Assembly (NCBI RefSeq): GCF_021191705.1
Contig: NZ_JAIWPU010000028.1
Location: 1 to 64,000 of the forward strand
Direction: 5' to 3'
DNA from: Proluteimonas flavola
GTDB lineage: Bacteria; Pseudomonadota; Gammaproteobacteria; Xanthomonadales; Xanthomonadaceae
DNA length: 64,000 bases
The notes below the pieces were generated by a model. The model was not told where the DNA came from. It was given only the letters and a program-made list of their open reading frames with translations, and ran no database searches. Numbering within the stretch: the stretch's first letter is position 1; each line of letters starts with the position of its first letter. The position numbers and the translations under genes are program-made. Shown here one piece after another: positions 32,073-39,921 of the stretch.

Positions 32073-33785
32073 TTACAGCAGCACCCGGCGCATGTCGCCG
32101 AGCAGCTGCGCCAGCGTCGCGGTGAAGCGCGCGGCCGCTGCGCCATCGATGACGCGGTGGTCGTAGGACAGCGACAGCGGCAGGGTCAGGCGCGGCTGGA
32201 AGGCCTTGCCGTCCCACACCGGCTTCATCGCCGACTTCGACACGCCGAGGATCGCGACTTCCGGTGCGTTGACGATCGGGGTGAAGCTGGTGCCGCCGAT
32301 GCCGCCGAGCGAGCTGATCGAGAAGCAGCCGCCCTGCATGTCGGCCGGGCCGAGCTTGCCCTCGCGTGCCTTCTTCGCCAGCGCGGACATCTCCTGCGAG
32401 ATCTCCATGACGCCCTTCTTGTCGGCGTCGCGGATCACCGGGACGACCAGACCATTGGGCGTGTCGGCGGCGAAGCCGATGTGGAAGTACTTCTTGAGCG
32501 TCAGGGTCTCGCCCGCCGCGTCGAGCGAGCTGTTGAAGCGCGGGTACTGCCTGAGCACCGCGACCGAGGCCTTGATCAGGAAGGCGAGCATGGTCAGCTT
32601 GACGCCGGCCTTCTCATTCTCCTTGTTGAGCTGCACGCGCAGCGCTTCGAGATCGGTGATGTCGGCATCGTCGTGCTGGGTGACGTGCGGGATCATCGCC
32701 CAGTTGCGCGCGAGGTTGGCCGCCGAGATCTTCTGGATGCGGCCCAGTTCCTGGACCTCGATCTCGCCGAACTTGGCGAAGTCGACCTTCGGCCACGGCA
32801 GAAGATTGAGACCGCCGCCCGCCGTTGCCGGCGCACCGGATGCGGCCTTCGCGCCGCCACCCTGCAACGCACTCTTGACGAAGGACTGCACGTCCTCGCG
32901 GAGGATGCGGCCGCCCTTGGCGCTGCCCTTGAGCTGGGTCAGATCGACGCCGAGCTCGCGTGCGAACAGACGCACCGCCGGACTCGCGTACGGCACCTTG
33001 TCAGGGAAGATCGCATCGGCGTCGAACCGCACCGGCGGATTGCCGCCGCCCGGCGCGCGATGCTCGATCGAAGCTTCGGCGATCCTGTCGGGCTTGCTCT
33101 GCGTCGCGACCGGCTCGACCGCGTTGTCGTCGGTGCCCTTGGCCGGCGCGGCGGCCGGCTCGGACGCAGCGGCAGGTGCATCGCCCGCGGCTTCGATGAT
33201 CGCGACCACGGCGCCTTCCGACAGCGTGTCGCCGACCTTGACCTTCAATTCCTTGATGACGCCGGCGACCGCAGCCGGCACTTCCATCGTGGCCTTGTCC
33301 GATTCCAGCGTGATCAGGCCCTGGTCTTTCTCGACCGCATCGCCGACCGCGACCAGCACTTCGATCACCGGCACGTCGTCGTAGCCGCCGATGTCGGGCA
33401 CCTTCGATTCCTGCGCGCCGCCACCGCCGGACTGCGCCTTCGGCGCCTCGGCCTTCGCGGCCGGCGCTGCTTTCTCGGCGACCGGCTTGTCGGCAGCCTT
33501 CGGGGCTTCGGCCTTCGCCGGCGCCTCGGCCTGGGCGTCGCCGCCCTCGGTTTCGATGATCGCGACCACGCCGCCTTCCGACAGGGCGTCGCCGACCTTG
33601 ACCTTCAGTGCCTTGACCACGCCCGCGAACGGCGCCGGCACTTCCATCGTGGCCTTGTCCGATTCGAGCGTGACCAGCCCCTGGTCGACCGACACCGTAT
33701 CGCCGACGGCGACCAGCACCTCGATCACCGGAACATCGTCAAACCCGCCAATGTCGGGGACGCGTGCTTCTTTCAGGTCGGCCAT
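32073..33785 (-). CDS. aceF: Pyruvate dehydrogenase E2, dihydrolipoamide acetyltransferase
   Basis: A 570-residue core subunit with, in order, two lipoyl domains (about 5-80 and 125-200, each with ESDKATMEVP carrying the lipoyl-Lys), Ala/Pro/Lys-rich linkers, a peripheral-subunit-binding domain (SPAVRLFARELGVDLTQLKG) and the catalytic acyltransferase domain with active-site SYDHRVIDGAAAARF. It transfers acetyl groups to CoA and scaffolds E1 and E3. The first lipoyl domain starts almost at the N-terminus. GGAGGG precedes the ATG, and a sigma-70-like promoter is seen at 33815-33843. The E1 gene aceE is not in the window. Confidence 0.97.
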   Translation of the reverse strand: MADLKEARVPDIGGFDDVPVIEVLVAVGDTVSVDQGLVTLESDKATMEVPAPFAGVVKALKVKVGDALSEGGVVAIIETEGGDAQAEAPAKAEAPKAADKPVAEKAAPAAKAEAPKAQSGGGGAQESKVPDIGGYDDVPVIEVLVAVGDAVEKDQGLITLESDKATMEVPAAVAGVIKELKVKVGDTLSEGAVVAIIEAAGDAPAAASEPAAAPAKGTDDNAVEPVATQSKPDRIAEASIEHRAPGGGNPPVRFDADAIFPDKVPYASPAVRLFARELGVDLTQLKGSAKGGRILREDVQSFVKSALQGGGAKAASGAPATAGGGLNLLPWPKVDFAKFGEIEVQELGRIQKISAANLARNWAMIPHVTQHDDADITDLEALRVQLNKENEKAGVKLTMLAFLIKASVAVLRQYPRFNSSLDAAGETLTLKKYFHIGFAADTPNGLVVPVIRDADKKGVMEISQEMSALAKKAREGKLGPADMQGGCFSISSLGGIGGTSFTPIVNAPEVAILGVSKSAMKPVWDGKAFQPRLTLPLSLSYDHRVIDGAAAARFTATLAQLLGDMRRVLL

Positions 33786-33814
33786 GCGGCCCTCCGGGCA
33801 TCTCGTGACCCGCT

Positions 33815-33843
33815 ATTGTGCGGCCCAGCCCGGTTTGCGCCAA
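33815..33843 (-). promoter_or_regulatory. Candidate promoter of the aceF operon
   Basis: On the minus strand TTGGCG (33838-33843) and CACAAT (33815-33820) are separated by 17 bases. The start of transcription would be about 25 bases before the aceF ATG. Confidence 0.5.
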
Positions 33844-34054
33844 CTGTTGCATCGCGTACGGCCGCGCATGGCGGCGCGGACGCGTGACGATGTGCACGCA
33901 GCGCGCGTGCCCGCCAACTGCCATTGCGGAACGCTGCGTCACGATCATGGCGTTCCACGCCGGTACATGAATTTTCCGGCACTTGCATTGCGTGGATGGC
34001 GCTTGGGCAGGCACTCGCGGATGAACTGCCGGCATGGGTTCCCGAAGGCGCCGT

Positions 34055-34073
34055 GAAGCGTTGCGAACGCTTC
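34055..34073. promoter_or_regulatory. Perfect palindrome in the aceF-ompW divergent region (operator candidate)
   Basis: GAAGCGTT-GCG-AACGCTTC is a perfect 8-bp inverted repeat with a three-base centre, 150 bases upstream of the ompW-type ATG. It lacks a T-run and so is more like an operator than a terminator. No regulator gene lies beside it. The remainder of the 437-base gap, apart from the aceF promoter, shows no gene. Confidence 0.45.
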
Positions 34074-34222
34074 AGGAAGCGCAAATCGCGGATTCAGGTT
34101 TCGATTGCGAGCATGGCGCCGCCTTCCCGCAGAGGAAGGTCGCAGCGCTGCCCCCGCACGCCGCGACATGTCGCAACGCCGGACCCGCAACACGGTCCGG
34201 CCTTCAAGAAGGAGCACACCCC

Positions 34223-34855
34223 ATGCTGAAGTCCAACAAGCGCGTCCTCGCCCTCGCCACCCTGGCCAGCTTCGCCGTCTCGTCGGTCGCATTCGCCCAG
34301 GACGCCGGTGACACCGCGTCCGGCAAGCGTTTCTCGGTCGTCGGCGGCGCCACCCTGCTCGAGCCGACCAACCGCAGTGCCAACGATGGCGTCGAAGTCG
34401 ACGGCGGCCCGGCGCCGACCGCATCGGTCTCGTACAACTTCACCGACAACATCAGCGCCGAACTGTGGGGCGCGCTGGACAAGTTCGATCACCGCGTCCG
34501 CAACGACGCCGGCAAGGTCGGCACCGTCGAGCAGCAGCCGATCGCGCTGAGCGGCCAGTACCACTTCGGCCAGGCCGACAACACCTTCCGTCCGTTCGTG
34601 GGCCTGGGGTACCACCACTCCAACATCAGCGGTGAAGACCTGAATCCCGGCGGCGAGCACGTCAGCCTGTCCACGCCGAAGGGCGCGATCGGCACCGTCG
34701 GCGTCGACATGAACATCACCCCCACCTGGTTCGCTCGTGCCGATGCGCGTTATCTGCGCAGCCGCGCCGACGTACACCAGGCCGGCGTGTCCACCGGCCA
34801 GGAGCTCAAGCTCGACCCGTGGACCGTGGGTTTCGGGATCGGCGCACGTTTCTGA
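34223..34855 (+). CDS. ompW: OmpW family outer-membrane protein
   Basis: A 210-residue eight-stranded barrel protein, close to E. coli OmpW in length. The signal peptide (about 1-25, SSVAFA then QD) is followed by strands such as RFSVVGGATLLEPTNRS, the conserved turn TASVSYNFTDNISAEL and LGYHHSNISGED, and it ends FGIGARF. The family forms small hydrophobic channels and often responds to stress or iron. AAGAAGGAG lies nine bases before the ATG. A strong terminator follows. The frame is open further upstream, but the signal peptide fixes the start. Confidence 0.9.
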   Translation: MLKSNKRVLALATLASFAVSSVAFAQDAGDTASGKRFSVVGGATLLEPTNRSANDGVEVDGGPAPTASVSYNFTDNISAELWGALDKFDHRVRNDAGKVGTVEQQPIALSGQYHFGQADNTFRPFVGLGYHHSNISGEDLNPGGEHVSLSTPKGAIGTVGVDMNITPTWFARADARYLRSRADVHQAGVSTGQELKLDPWTVGFGIGARF

Positions 34856-34881
34856 TCTCTCTCCCCAGAGTCGTGCACCAG

Positions 34882-34906
34882 AAAGGCCCGCTTCGGCGGG
34901 CCTTTT
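34882..34906 (+). terminator. Intrinsic terminator of ompW
   Basis: AAAGGCCCGC-TTCG-GCGGGCCTTT with six T is a classic terminator 27 bases after the ompW stop. Confidence 0.92.
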
Positions 34907-34956
34907 TTGGTTCCGGGTGTCGACGATTCCGGCCCACCCGCGTGACCGGGAGCCGA

Positions 34957-35493
34957 TTACAGCCAGCGCCCCAGCCGCCACTGCAGCAGCACCGCATACA
35001 GGGCGTGGTAGCCGACCACGAGCCCGGCCACCGCGAACAGGCCGGCCGGTTCGCCGAGCGGGCCCCACGCGGCGAGTGCCGCGTAGTCGCCGCGCATGCG
35101 TTCCCAGGCCTGCCAGATGCCGGCGAACACCCGGGCGACCACCACGAGGGTCAGCGCCAGCACCAGCCAGCGGTTCGGCGTGTACCAGACCTGGCCCGGA
35201 CGATGCTCGACGCGCGTCAGCGCCCAGCCCGCCCCACCGAGCGCCAGCCCGGCGAGCACGCCGAGCGCGGCATACGGAAACGCATGCGCGACGAACAGCT
35301 GGGCGATGCCCATGCCGCCGAGGAACACCAGCGCCGAGGCCGGAATCAGCCAGGCATTGAGCCGGGTCAGCCAGCGCGGCGGACGCCGGCGCGAGGTGCC
35401 GACGCGATAGCGGTTCCACAGTGCCAGCGGCCACAGCAGAAGCAGCAGCGCGAACACGAGCAGCAGGACCACGGCAAACAACAGAAGAGGCAT
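34957..35493 (-). CDS. Integral membrane protein of unknown function
   Basis: A 178-residue protein with about five hydrophobic segments, beginning with a very hydrophobic helix (LLLFAVVLLLVFALLLLLW). A central polar loop carries RVEHRPGQVWYTPNRWLVLA. It has some resemblance to the CcdC/DUF1453-like small membrane proteins, but I cannot confirm that. No catalytic motif is evident. It lies 76 bases downstream of the DMT exporter gene on the same strand and may be co-transcribed with it. Confidence 0.7.
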   Translation of the reverse strand: MPLLLFAVVLLLVFALLLLLWPLALWNRYRVGTSRRRPPRWLTRLNAWLIPASALVFLGGMGIAQLFVAHAFPYAALGVLAGLALGGAGWALTRVEHRPGQVWYTPNRWLVLALTLVVVARVFAGIWQAWERMRGDYAALAAWGPLGEPAGLFAVAGLVVGYHALYAVLLQWRLGRWL

Positions 35494-35569
35494 GGCGGCG
35501 TCGCGGTCCCGGCGTGTCGATGGGCGGCATGATCGGCGATCCAGCGCGCGATCACGATGAAGGGGCGCG

Positions 35570-36499
35570 TTACGGCCGTGGCGTACCGTCGAGACGCTTG
35601 ATCCCGGCGTCCACCGTGCCCGCTTCCGACAACGCCTTTTCGCGGCGGAACATGTAGAGGCCGCTGGCGACGATGATGCCGGCGCCGAGCCACGTCATGC
35701 CGTCGGGCAGCACCTGCCAGACGAACAGGTCCAGCAGCACGACCCACAGCAGCGCGGTGTATTCCAGCGGCGCGACCTGGCTGGCTTCGCCGAGCCGGAA
35801 GGCATGCGTCAGCCCGACCTGGCCCAGCGCACCGGTGACGCCGATCAGCGCGAGCACCCACCAGTGCCCGCGCTGCAAGGGCTGCCACTCCGGCCACGCC
35901 AACGCGCCGGCGAACACCGCCATCAGCACCAGGAACCAGAACACCAGCGCCTCGGGACTGTCGCGCTGCGCGAGCTTGCGCACGGTGATCGATGCGATCG
36001 CGTAACACAGCGCACCGCCGACGACCGACAGTCCGGCCAGCGTCGCCACTCCTTCGCCGGTCGGCCGCAACACGACCAGCACACCGACCACGCCGAGCGC
36101 GATCGCCGTCCAGCGCCGCGGCCCGACTTTCTCGCCGAGCAACGGCACCGCCAGCGCGGTGACCATCAGCGGCGACACGAACACGATCGCGTACGCCGTC
36201 GACAGCGGCATCCGCGCCAGGCCGTAGACGAAGCCGGCGATCATGCCGACGCCCAGGATCCCGCGCAGCAGATGCAGCGGCCAGTGGATGCGCAGCAGGC
36301 TGCCCGCACGCCCGCGCAGCAGCAGCCAGCCGACGATCAGCGGCAGCGTCGCCAGGCTGCGGAAGGTCGCGACCTGGAACGCGGAATAGTCGTTCGCGAT
36401 CCACTTCATGCCCGCATCCATGCCGGCGAACGCGAGCACGGCGAACAGCATCCACAGCGCTGCTGCGCGGGCGCGGGTCGGATCGGTGGGAGCGGGCAT
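35570..36499 (-). CDS. DMT superfamily (EamA) transporter
   Basis: A 309-residue exporter with ten membrane helices in two EamA repeats, each about 140 residues. Typical features are MKWIANDYSAFQVATFRSLA after helix 1, the PLMVTALAVPLLGEKVGPRRW loop in repeat one and PLEYTALLWVVLLDLFVWQV in repeat two. Members export metabolites or amino acids; the substrate here is unknown. The ATG before PAPTDPTRARAA was preferred to one 11 codons upstream because it leaves a short cytoplasmic tail. Confidence 0.88.
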   Translation of the reverse strand: MPAPTDPTRARAAALWMLFAVLAFAGMDAGMKWIANDYSAFQVATFRSLATLPLIVGWLLLRGRAGSLLRIHWPLHLLRGILGVGMIAGFVYGLARMPLSTAYAIVFVSPLMVTALAVPLLGEKVGPRRWTAIALGVVGVLVVLRPTGEGVATLAGLSVVGGALCYAIASITVRKLAQRDSPEALVFWFLVLMAVFAGALAWPEWQPLQRGHWWVLALIGVTGALGQVGLTHAFRLGEASQVAPLEYTALLWVVLLDLFVWQVLPDGMTWLGAGIIVASGLYMFRREKALSEAGTVDAGIKRLDGTPRP

Positions 36500-36547
36500 G
36501 ACGGCGGACGATGCGGCGGAACGGACGCGCATCCTAGCATGCGCCCC

Positions 36548-36613
36548 GTGGGAGCGCGCTTGCGCGCGAGGGGCGTTACTGAGAACGGCCCCGTTCGCGC
36601 GAGCGCGCCCACA
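36548..36613. repeat. REP-type hairpin element
   Basis: GTGGGAGCGCGCTTGCGCGC on the left and GCGCGAGCGCGCCCACA on the right. It lies between the DMT exporter and the alcohol dehydrogenase gene on the same strand, where it could act in the mRNA. Confidence 0.8.
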
Positions 36614-36636
36614 GGCGCATGCAGGCGAGCCGCGGA

Positions 36637-37686
36637 TCAGCCCTTGAGCGTGGCCGTATCGATGACGAAGCGGTAGCGCACGTCGCCCTTGAGCATCCGA
36701 TCAAAGGCGGCGTTGATGTCGACGATGCCAATGCGCTCGATGTCGGAGACGATGCCGTGTTCGGCGCAGAAGTCGAGCATCTCCTGGGTTTCGCGGATGC
36801 CGCCGATCAGCGAACCGGTCAGGCGACGGCGCTGCATGATCAGTGCGGCGGCGGCGACCGGAGCCGGCTGGTCGGGCACGCCCAGCAGGATCATGGTGCC
36901 GTCGACCTTCAGCAGCGACAGATAGGCGTTGTAGTCGTGCGGCGCGGAGACGCTGTCGACGATGAAATCGAAGGTCTTGGCCAGCGTCCTGAACGTGGCC
37001 TCGTCGCGCGTCGCGGCGAAATCGTGCGCGCCGAGCTTCATCGCATCGTCGCGCTTGGATTCCGACGTGCTGAGCACGGTCACGCGTGCGCCCATCGCCA
37101 CGGCGAACTTCACCGCCATGTGGCCGAGACCGCCGAGGCCGACCACCGCGACCGCATCGCCGGCCTTGACGCCGAAATGGCGCAGCGGCGAATACGTGGT
37201 GATGCCGGCGCACAGCAGCGGCGCTGCGGCGTCGAGCGGCAGGGACTCGGGCACGCGCAGCACGTAGTCCTGGTCGACGGTGATGCGGGTCGAGTAGCCG
37301 CCGTAGGTCGGGGCGCTGCCGTCGCGCTCCATCGCGTTGTAGGTGCCGGTCATGCCCTGCTCGCAGAACTGCTCCTCGCCCGCCTGGCACTGCGCGCAGG
37401 ACCGGCAGGAATCGACGAAGCAGCCCACGCCGACCGCGTCGCCGACCTTGAACTTCGTGACGCCGGTGCCGACTTCGGCGACATGGCCGACGATCTCGTG
37501 GCCCGGGACCATCGGGAAGATCGAACCGCCCCATTCGTCTCGGACCTGGTGCAGATCGGAATGACAGACGCCGCAGAAGGCGATGTCGATCAGGACGTCG
37601 TTCGCGCGCGGCGCGCGGCGCTGGATCGTGGTCGGTGCCAGCGGCGTGGTGGCGTCGGCGGCGGCATAGGCAGGCGTATCGAGCAT
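36637..37686 (-). CDS. NAD(P)-dependent zinc alcohol dehydrogenase, YahK/cinnamyl-alcohol type
   Basis: A 349-residue medium-chain dehydrogenase. Catalytic zinc ligands are in FCGVCHSD and VPGHEIVGHV plus a later Cys. The structural zinc is bound by four Cys in DSCRSCAQCQAGEEQFC. The Rossmann motif is VGLGGLGHMAVKFA, and STSESKRDDA after the second strand suggests NADP(H) preference, as in YahK-type broad-range aldehyde reductases. GAGG precedes the ATG. The leader contains an ATGGGC/GCCCAT inverted repeat. It is divergent from yajQ with 135 bases between. Confidence 0.92.
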   Translation of the reverse strand: MLDTPAYAAADATTPLAPTTIQRRAPRANDVLIDIAFCGVCHSDLHQVRDEWGGSIFPMVPGHEIVGHVAEVGTGVTKFKVGDAVGVGCFVDSCRSCAQCQAGEEQFCEQGMTGTYNAMERDGSAPTYGGYSTRITVDQDYVLRVPESLPLDAAAPLLCAGITTYSPLRHFGVKAGDAVAVVGLGGLGHMAVKFAVAMGARVTVLSTSESKRDDAMKLGAHDFAATRDEATFRTLAKTFDFIVDSVSAPHDYNAYLSLLKVDGTMILLGVPDQPAPVAAAALIMQRRRLTGSLIGGIRETQEMLDFCAEHGIVSDIERIGIVDINAAFDRMLKGDVRYRFVIDTATLKG

Positions 37687-37785
37687 GTGAGGCCTCGTGA
37701 TGGGCAGTCGGGGGATCGCCCATTCTGCGCGCTGCCGTGTGCTCCTGGCGTGGCAGTGGCGGAACAGGCCATACCGCCCGTGCGG

Positions 37786-37791
37786 TAATCT
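37786..37791 (+). promoter_or_regulatory. Possible -10 element of the yajQ promoter
   Basis: TAATCT lies 30 bases upstream of the yajQ ATG. The dyad ACCGC-CCGT-GCGGT (37773-37786) sits directly on its upstream edge and could be an operator. No good -35 is seen. Confidence 0.35.
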
Positions 37792-37821
37792 GCGCGCCTT
37801 CGTCCCGCCTGCAGGTGCCCC

Positions 37822-38304
37822 ATGCCTTCCTTCGATATCGTCTCCGAAGTCGACACCCACGAGCTGACCAACGCCGTCGACCAGGCCAACCGCGAACTGA
37901 CCACGCGCTTCGACTTCAAGAGCGTGGAAGCGAAGTTCGAGCTCGAGGAATCGACGATCAAGCAGTCGGCGCCGAGCGACTTCCAGGTCCAGCAGATGAC
38001 CGAAATCCTGCGCCAGCGCCTGGCGGCGCGGAAGATCGACGTGAAGTGCCTGGAGTTCGGCGACATCGAGACCAACCTCGCCGGCGCGCGGCAGACGGTG
38101 ACCGTCAAGCAGGGCATCGAGCGCGAGCTGGCCAAGAAGATCCAGAACACGCTCAAGGAGGCCAAGCTCAAGGTCGACAGCCAGATCAACGGCGACAAGC
38201 TGCGCGTGAACGGCAAGAAGCGCGACGACCTGCAGGCCGCGATGGCGCTGCTGCGCGGCGCCGAGTTCGAGCTGCCGCTGCAGTTCGACAACTTCCGCGA
38301 CTGA
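37822..38304 (+). CDS. yajQ: YajQ family nucleotide-binding protein
   Basis: A 160-residue protein with the whole-length YajQ fold, beginning PSFDIVSEVDTHELTNAVDQ and ending FELPLQFDNFRD. In Xanthomonas campestris the homologue binds cyclic di-GMP and influences virulence genes through a transcription factor partner; that role is family knowledge and not shown here. The DUF1415 gene follows after five bases, so the two probably form an operon. Confidence 0.95.
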   Translation: MPSFDIVSEVDTHELTNAVDQANRELTTRFDFKSVEAKFELEESTIKQSAPSDFQVQQMTEILRQRLAARKIDVKCLEFGDIETNLAGARQTVTVKQGIERELAKKIQNTLKEAKLKVDSQINGDKLRVNGKKRDDLQAAMALLRGAEFELPLQFDNFRD

Positions 38305-38309
38305 TCCGC

Positions 38310-38858
38310 ATGGTTCCCGGCGCCGACCCGATCGCCGACACCCGCCTGTGGCTGGAGCGCGCGGTGATCGGGCTCAACCTCTGCCCGTTCGCCAAGGCGG
38401 TCGTGGCCAAGGACCAGGTGCGTTTCGTGCTGAGCGACGCGACCACGCCCGAAGCCCTGCTCGAAGAGCTCGGGGAAGAACTGCTGCGCCTGCGCGACAC
38501 ATCGGCCGCCGAAATCGACACGACGCTGATCGTGCATCCGCGGGTACTCGGCGATTTCCTCGAGTACAACGATTTCCTCGACGAGGCCGATGGCCTGGTC
38601 GAAGCGCTGGAACTCGATGGTGTGCTGCAGGTCGCGAGCTTCCACCCCGACTACCAGTTCGCCGGCACCGCGCCCGACGACATCGGCAACTACACCAACC
38701 GCGCGCCGTACCCGACGCTGCATCTGCTGCGCGAGGACAGCGTGGCACGCGCCGTGGAGGCGTATCCGGAACCGGACAGCATCATCGACCGCAATCTGGG
38801 CACGCTCGAAACGCTGGGGCATGCCGGCTGGGCGCGATTGTTCACCGAGGCGAACTGA
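38310..38858 (+). CDS. DUF1415 family protein
   Basis: A 182-residue cytoplasmic protein beginning MVPGADPIADTRLWLERAV. Conserved blocks are GLNLCPFAKAV near the N-terminus (possible Cys active site or metal site), VASFHPDYQFAGT, and NYTNRAPYPTLHLLREDSVA. These match the DUF1415 family, whose biochemical function is not established. The start ATG is five bases after the yajQ stop. No signal peptide or membrane segment. Confidence 0.88.
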   Translation: MVPGADPIADTRLWLERAVIGLNLCPFAKAVVAKDQVRFVLSDATTPEALLEELGEELLRLRDTSAAEIDTTLIVHPRVLGDFLEYNDFLDEADGLVEALELDGVLQVASFHPDYQFAGTAPDDIGNYTNRAPYPTLHLLREDSVARAVEAYPEPDSIIDRNLGTLETLGHAGWARLFTEAN

Positions 38859-38912
38859 GCTTCGCGCGACGCATTGTTGCGTCGCATGCGCGGCCCCGCA
38901 CAGGAAAACAGG

Positions 38913-39221
38913 TCAATGGGCCAGCGCTGCCCGCCCGGCAGGGCGCTGCAGCTCCTGCGGATGAAGCACCTGGTGTCGTTCCACTTCGGGCGCCTGCGTC
39001 GCGGCCCGATCGCACGCCGCCAATCGGGCCCGACCTTCGGCCAGCCATGCCTGCGCGCCTGCCGTCTCCATCCGTGCGGACGACGCCTGTTTCGCAGCCT
39101 CCGTATCGCCCTGCCTAACCGCCGAGAACAGCGGGTTTGCACGTCCACAGGCCCGGCCCGCAGGGTGGCTGAAACGCGGCCACGCGACGTGCGCCGGGAT
39201 CGTGAACAGGTTCTCAGCCAT
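38913..39221 (-). CDS. Possible small protein downstream of rsuA
   Basis: A 102-residue open frame whose ATG overlaps the 3' end of rsuA by eight bases, as expected for a coupled gene. The product begins MAENLFTIPAHVAWPRFSHP and includes RANPLFSAVRQGDTEAAKQA. The mix of hydrophobic and charged residues is protein-like. By hand count GC at third positions is about 75%, lower than in sure genes here. I recognise no family. If it is not a gene, 38859-39213 is an intergenic stretch with no other feature. Confidence 0.5.
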   Translation of the reverse strand: MAENLFTIPAHVAWPRFSHPAGRACGRANPLFSAVRQGDTEAAKQASSARMETAGAQAWLAEGRARLAACDRAATQAPEVERHQVLHPQELQRPAGRAALAH

Positions 39222-39921
39222 GGGCGGCCATCAAGGTCTCGATATCCGCGGCATCGAGCGCACGCCATTCGCCTTCCGGCAGATCATCGAGCGCGAGTCC
39301 GCCGACGCGGCTGCGATGCAGCGCGACGACGTGGTTGCCGACCGCGGCGAACATGCGGCGCACCTGGTGATAGCGGCCTTCGGTGATCGTCAGTCGCGCC
39401 TGCGTCGGCGAGAGGACTTCGAGCACCGCAGGCTTGAGCGGTGTGGTCTCCGACTCCAGCAGCATCGCGCCGCTCGCGAACAGCACGGCTTCGTTGCCAC
39501 GCAACGATTCGGCGAGCGTGGCCTCGTAGACCTTCGGCAACGCAGCCTTCGGCGAGATGATCCGGTGCAGCAACTGGCCGTCGTCGGTGAACAGCAACAG
39601 GCCGCTGGTGTCGCGATCGAGCCGGCCGACCGTCGACAGCACCGGCGACCGCAGGCGGAAACGCGGCGGCAGCAGGTCGTAGACCAGGCGTCCGGTGTCT
39701 TTCGTCGAACAGGTGTAGCCGGGCGGCTTGTGCAGCAACAGGGTCAGACCCAGCGGCGGATCCAGCGGTTCGCCGTCGACGCGCACGTCGTCGTGGCCGA
39801 CCTGGTCGTCGGCGTACAGCACCTCGCCGGCCGCATCGGTGACCCGGCCTTCGCGGAACATCCACGCGACCTGCTTGCGGCTGCCGTAGCCGAGATTGGC
39901 GAGCAGTCTGACCAGCTTCAC
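39214..39921 (-). CDS. rsuA: 16S rRNA pseudouridine(516) synthase
   Basis: A 235-residue S4-domain pseudouridine synthase. The N-terminal S4 RNA-binding domain is about 1-60. The catalytic Asp lies in VGRLDRDTSGLLLFTDDG. The C-terminal stretch TPLKPAVLEVLSPTQ, with RYHQVRRMFAAVGNHVVALH, closely follows E. coli RsuA, which modifies U516 of 16S rRNA. The start is a GTG at 39921 that overlaps the rsmC-like stop (GTGA), so the genes are coupled; no ATG in a sensible place exists. Confidence 0.88.
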   Translation of the reverse strand: MKLVRLLANLGYGSRKQVAWMFREGRVTDAAGEVLYADDQVGHDDVRVDGEPLDPPLGLTLLLHKPPGYTCSTKDTGRLVYDLLPPRFRLRSPVLSTVGRLDRDTSGLLLFTDDGQLLHRIISPKAALPKVYEATLAESLRGNEAVLFASGAMLLESETTPLKPAVLEVLSPTQARLTITEGRYHQVRRMFAAVGNHVVALHRSRVGGLALDDLPEGEWRALDAADIETLMAAHG

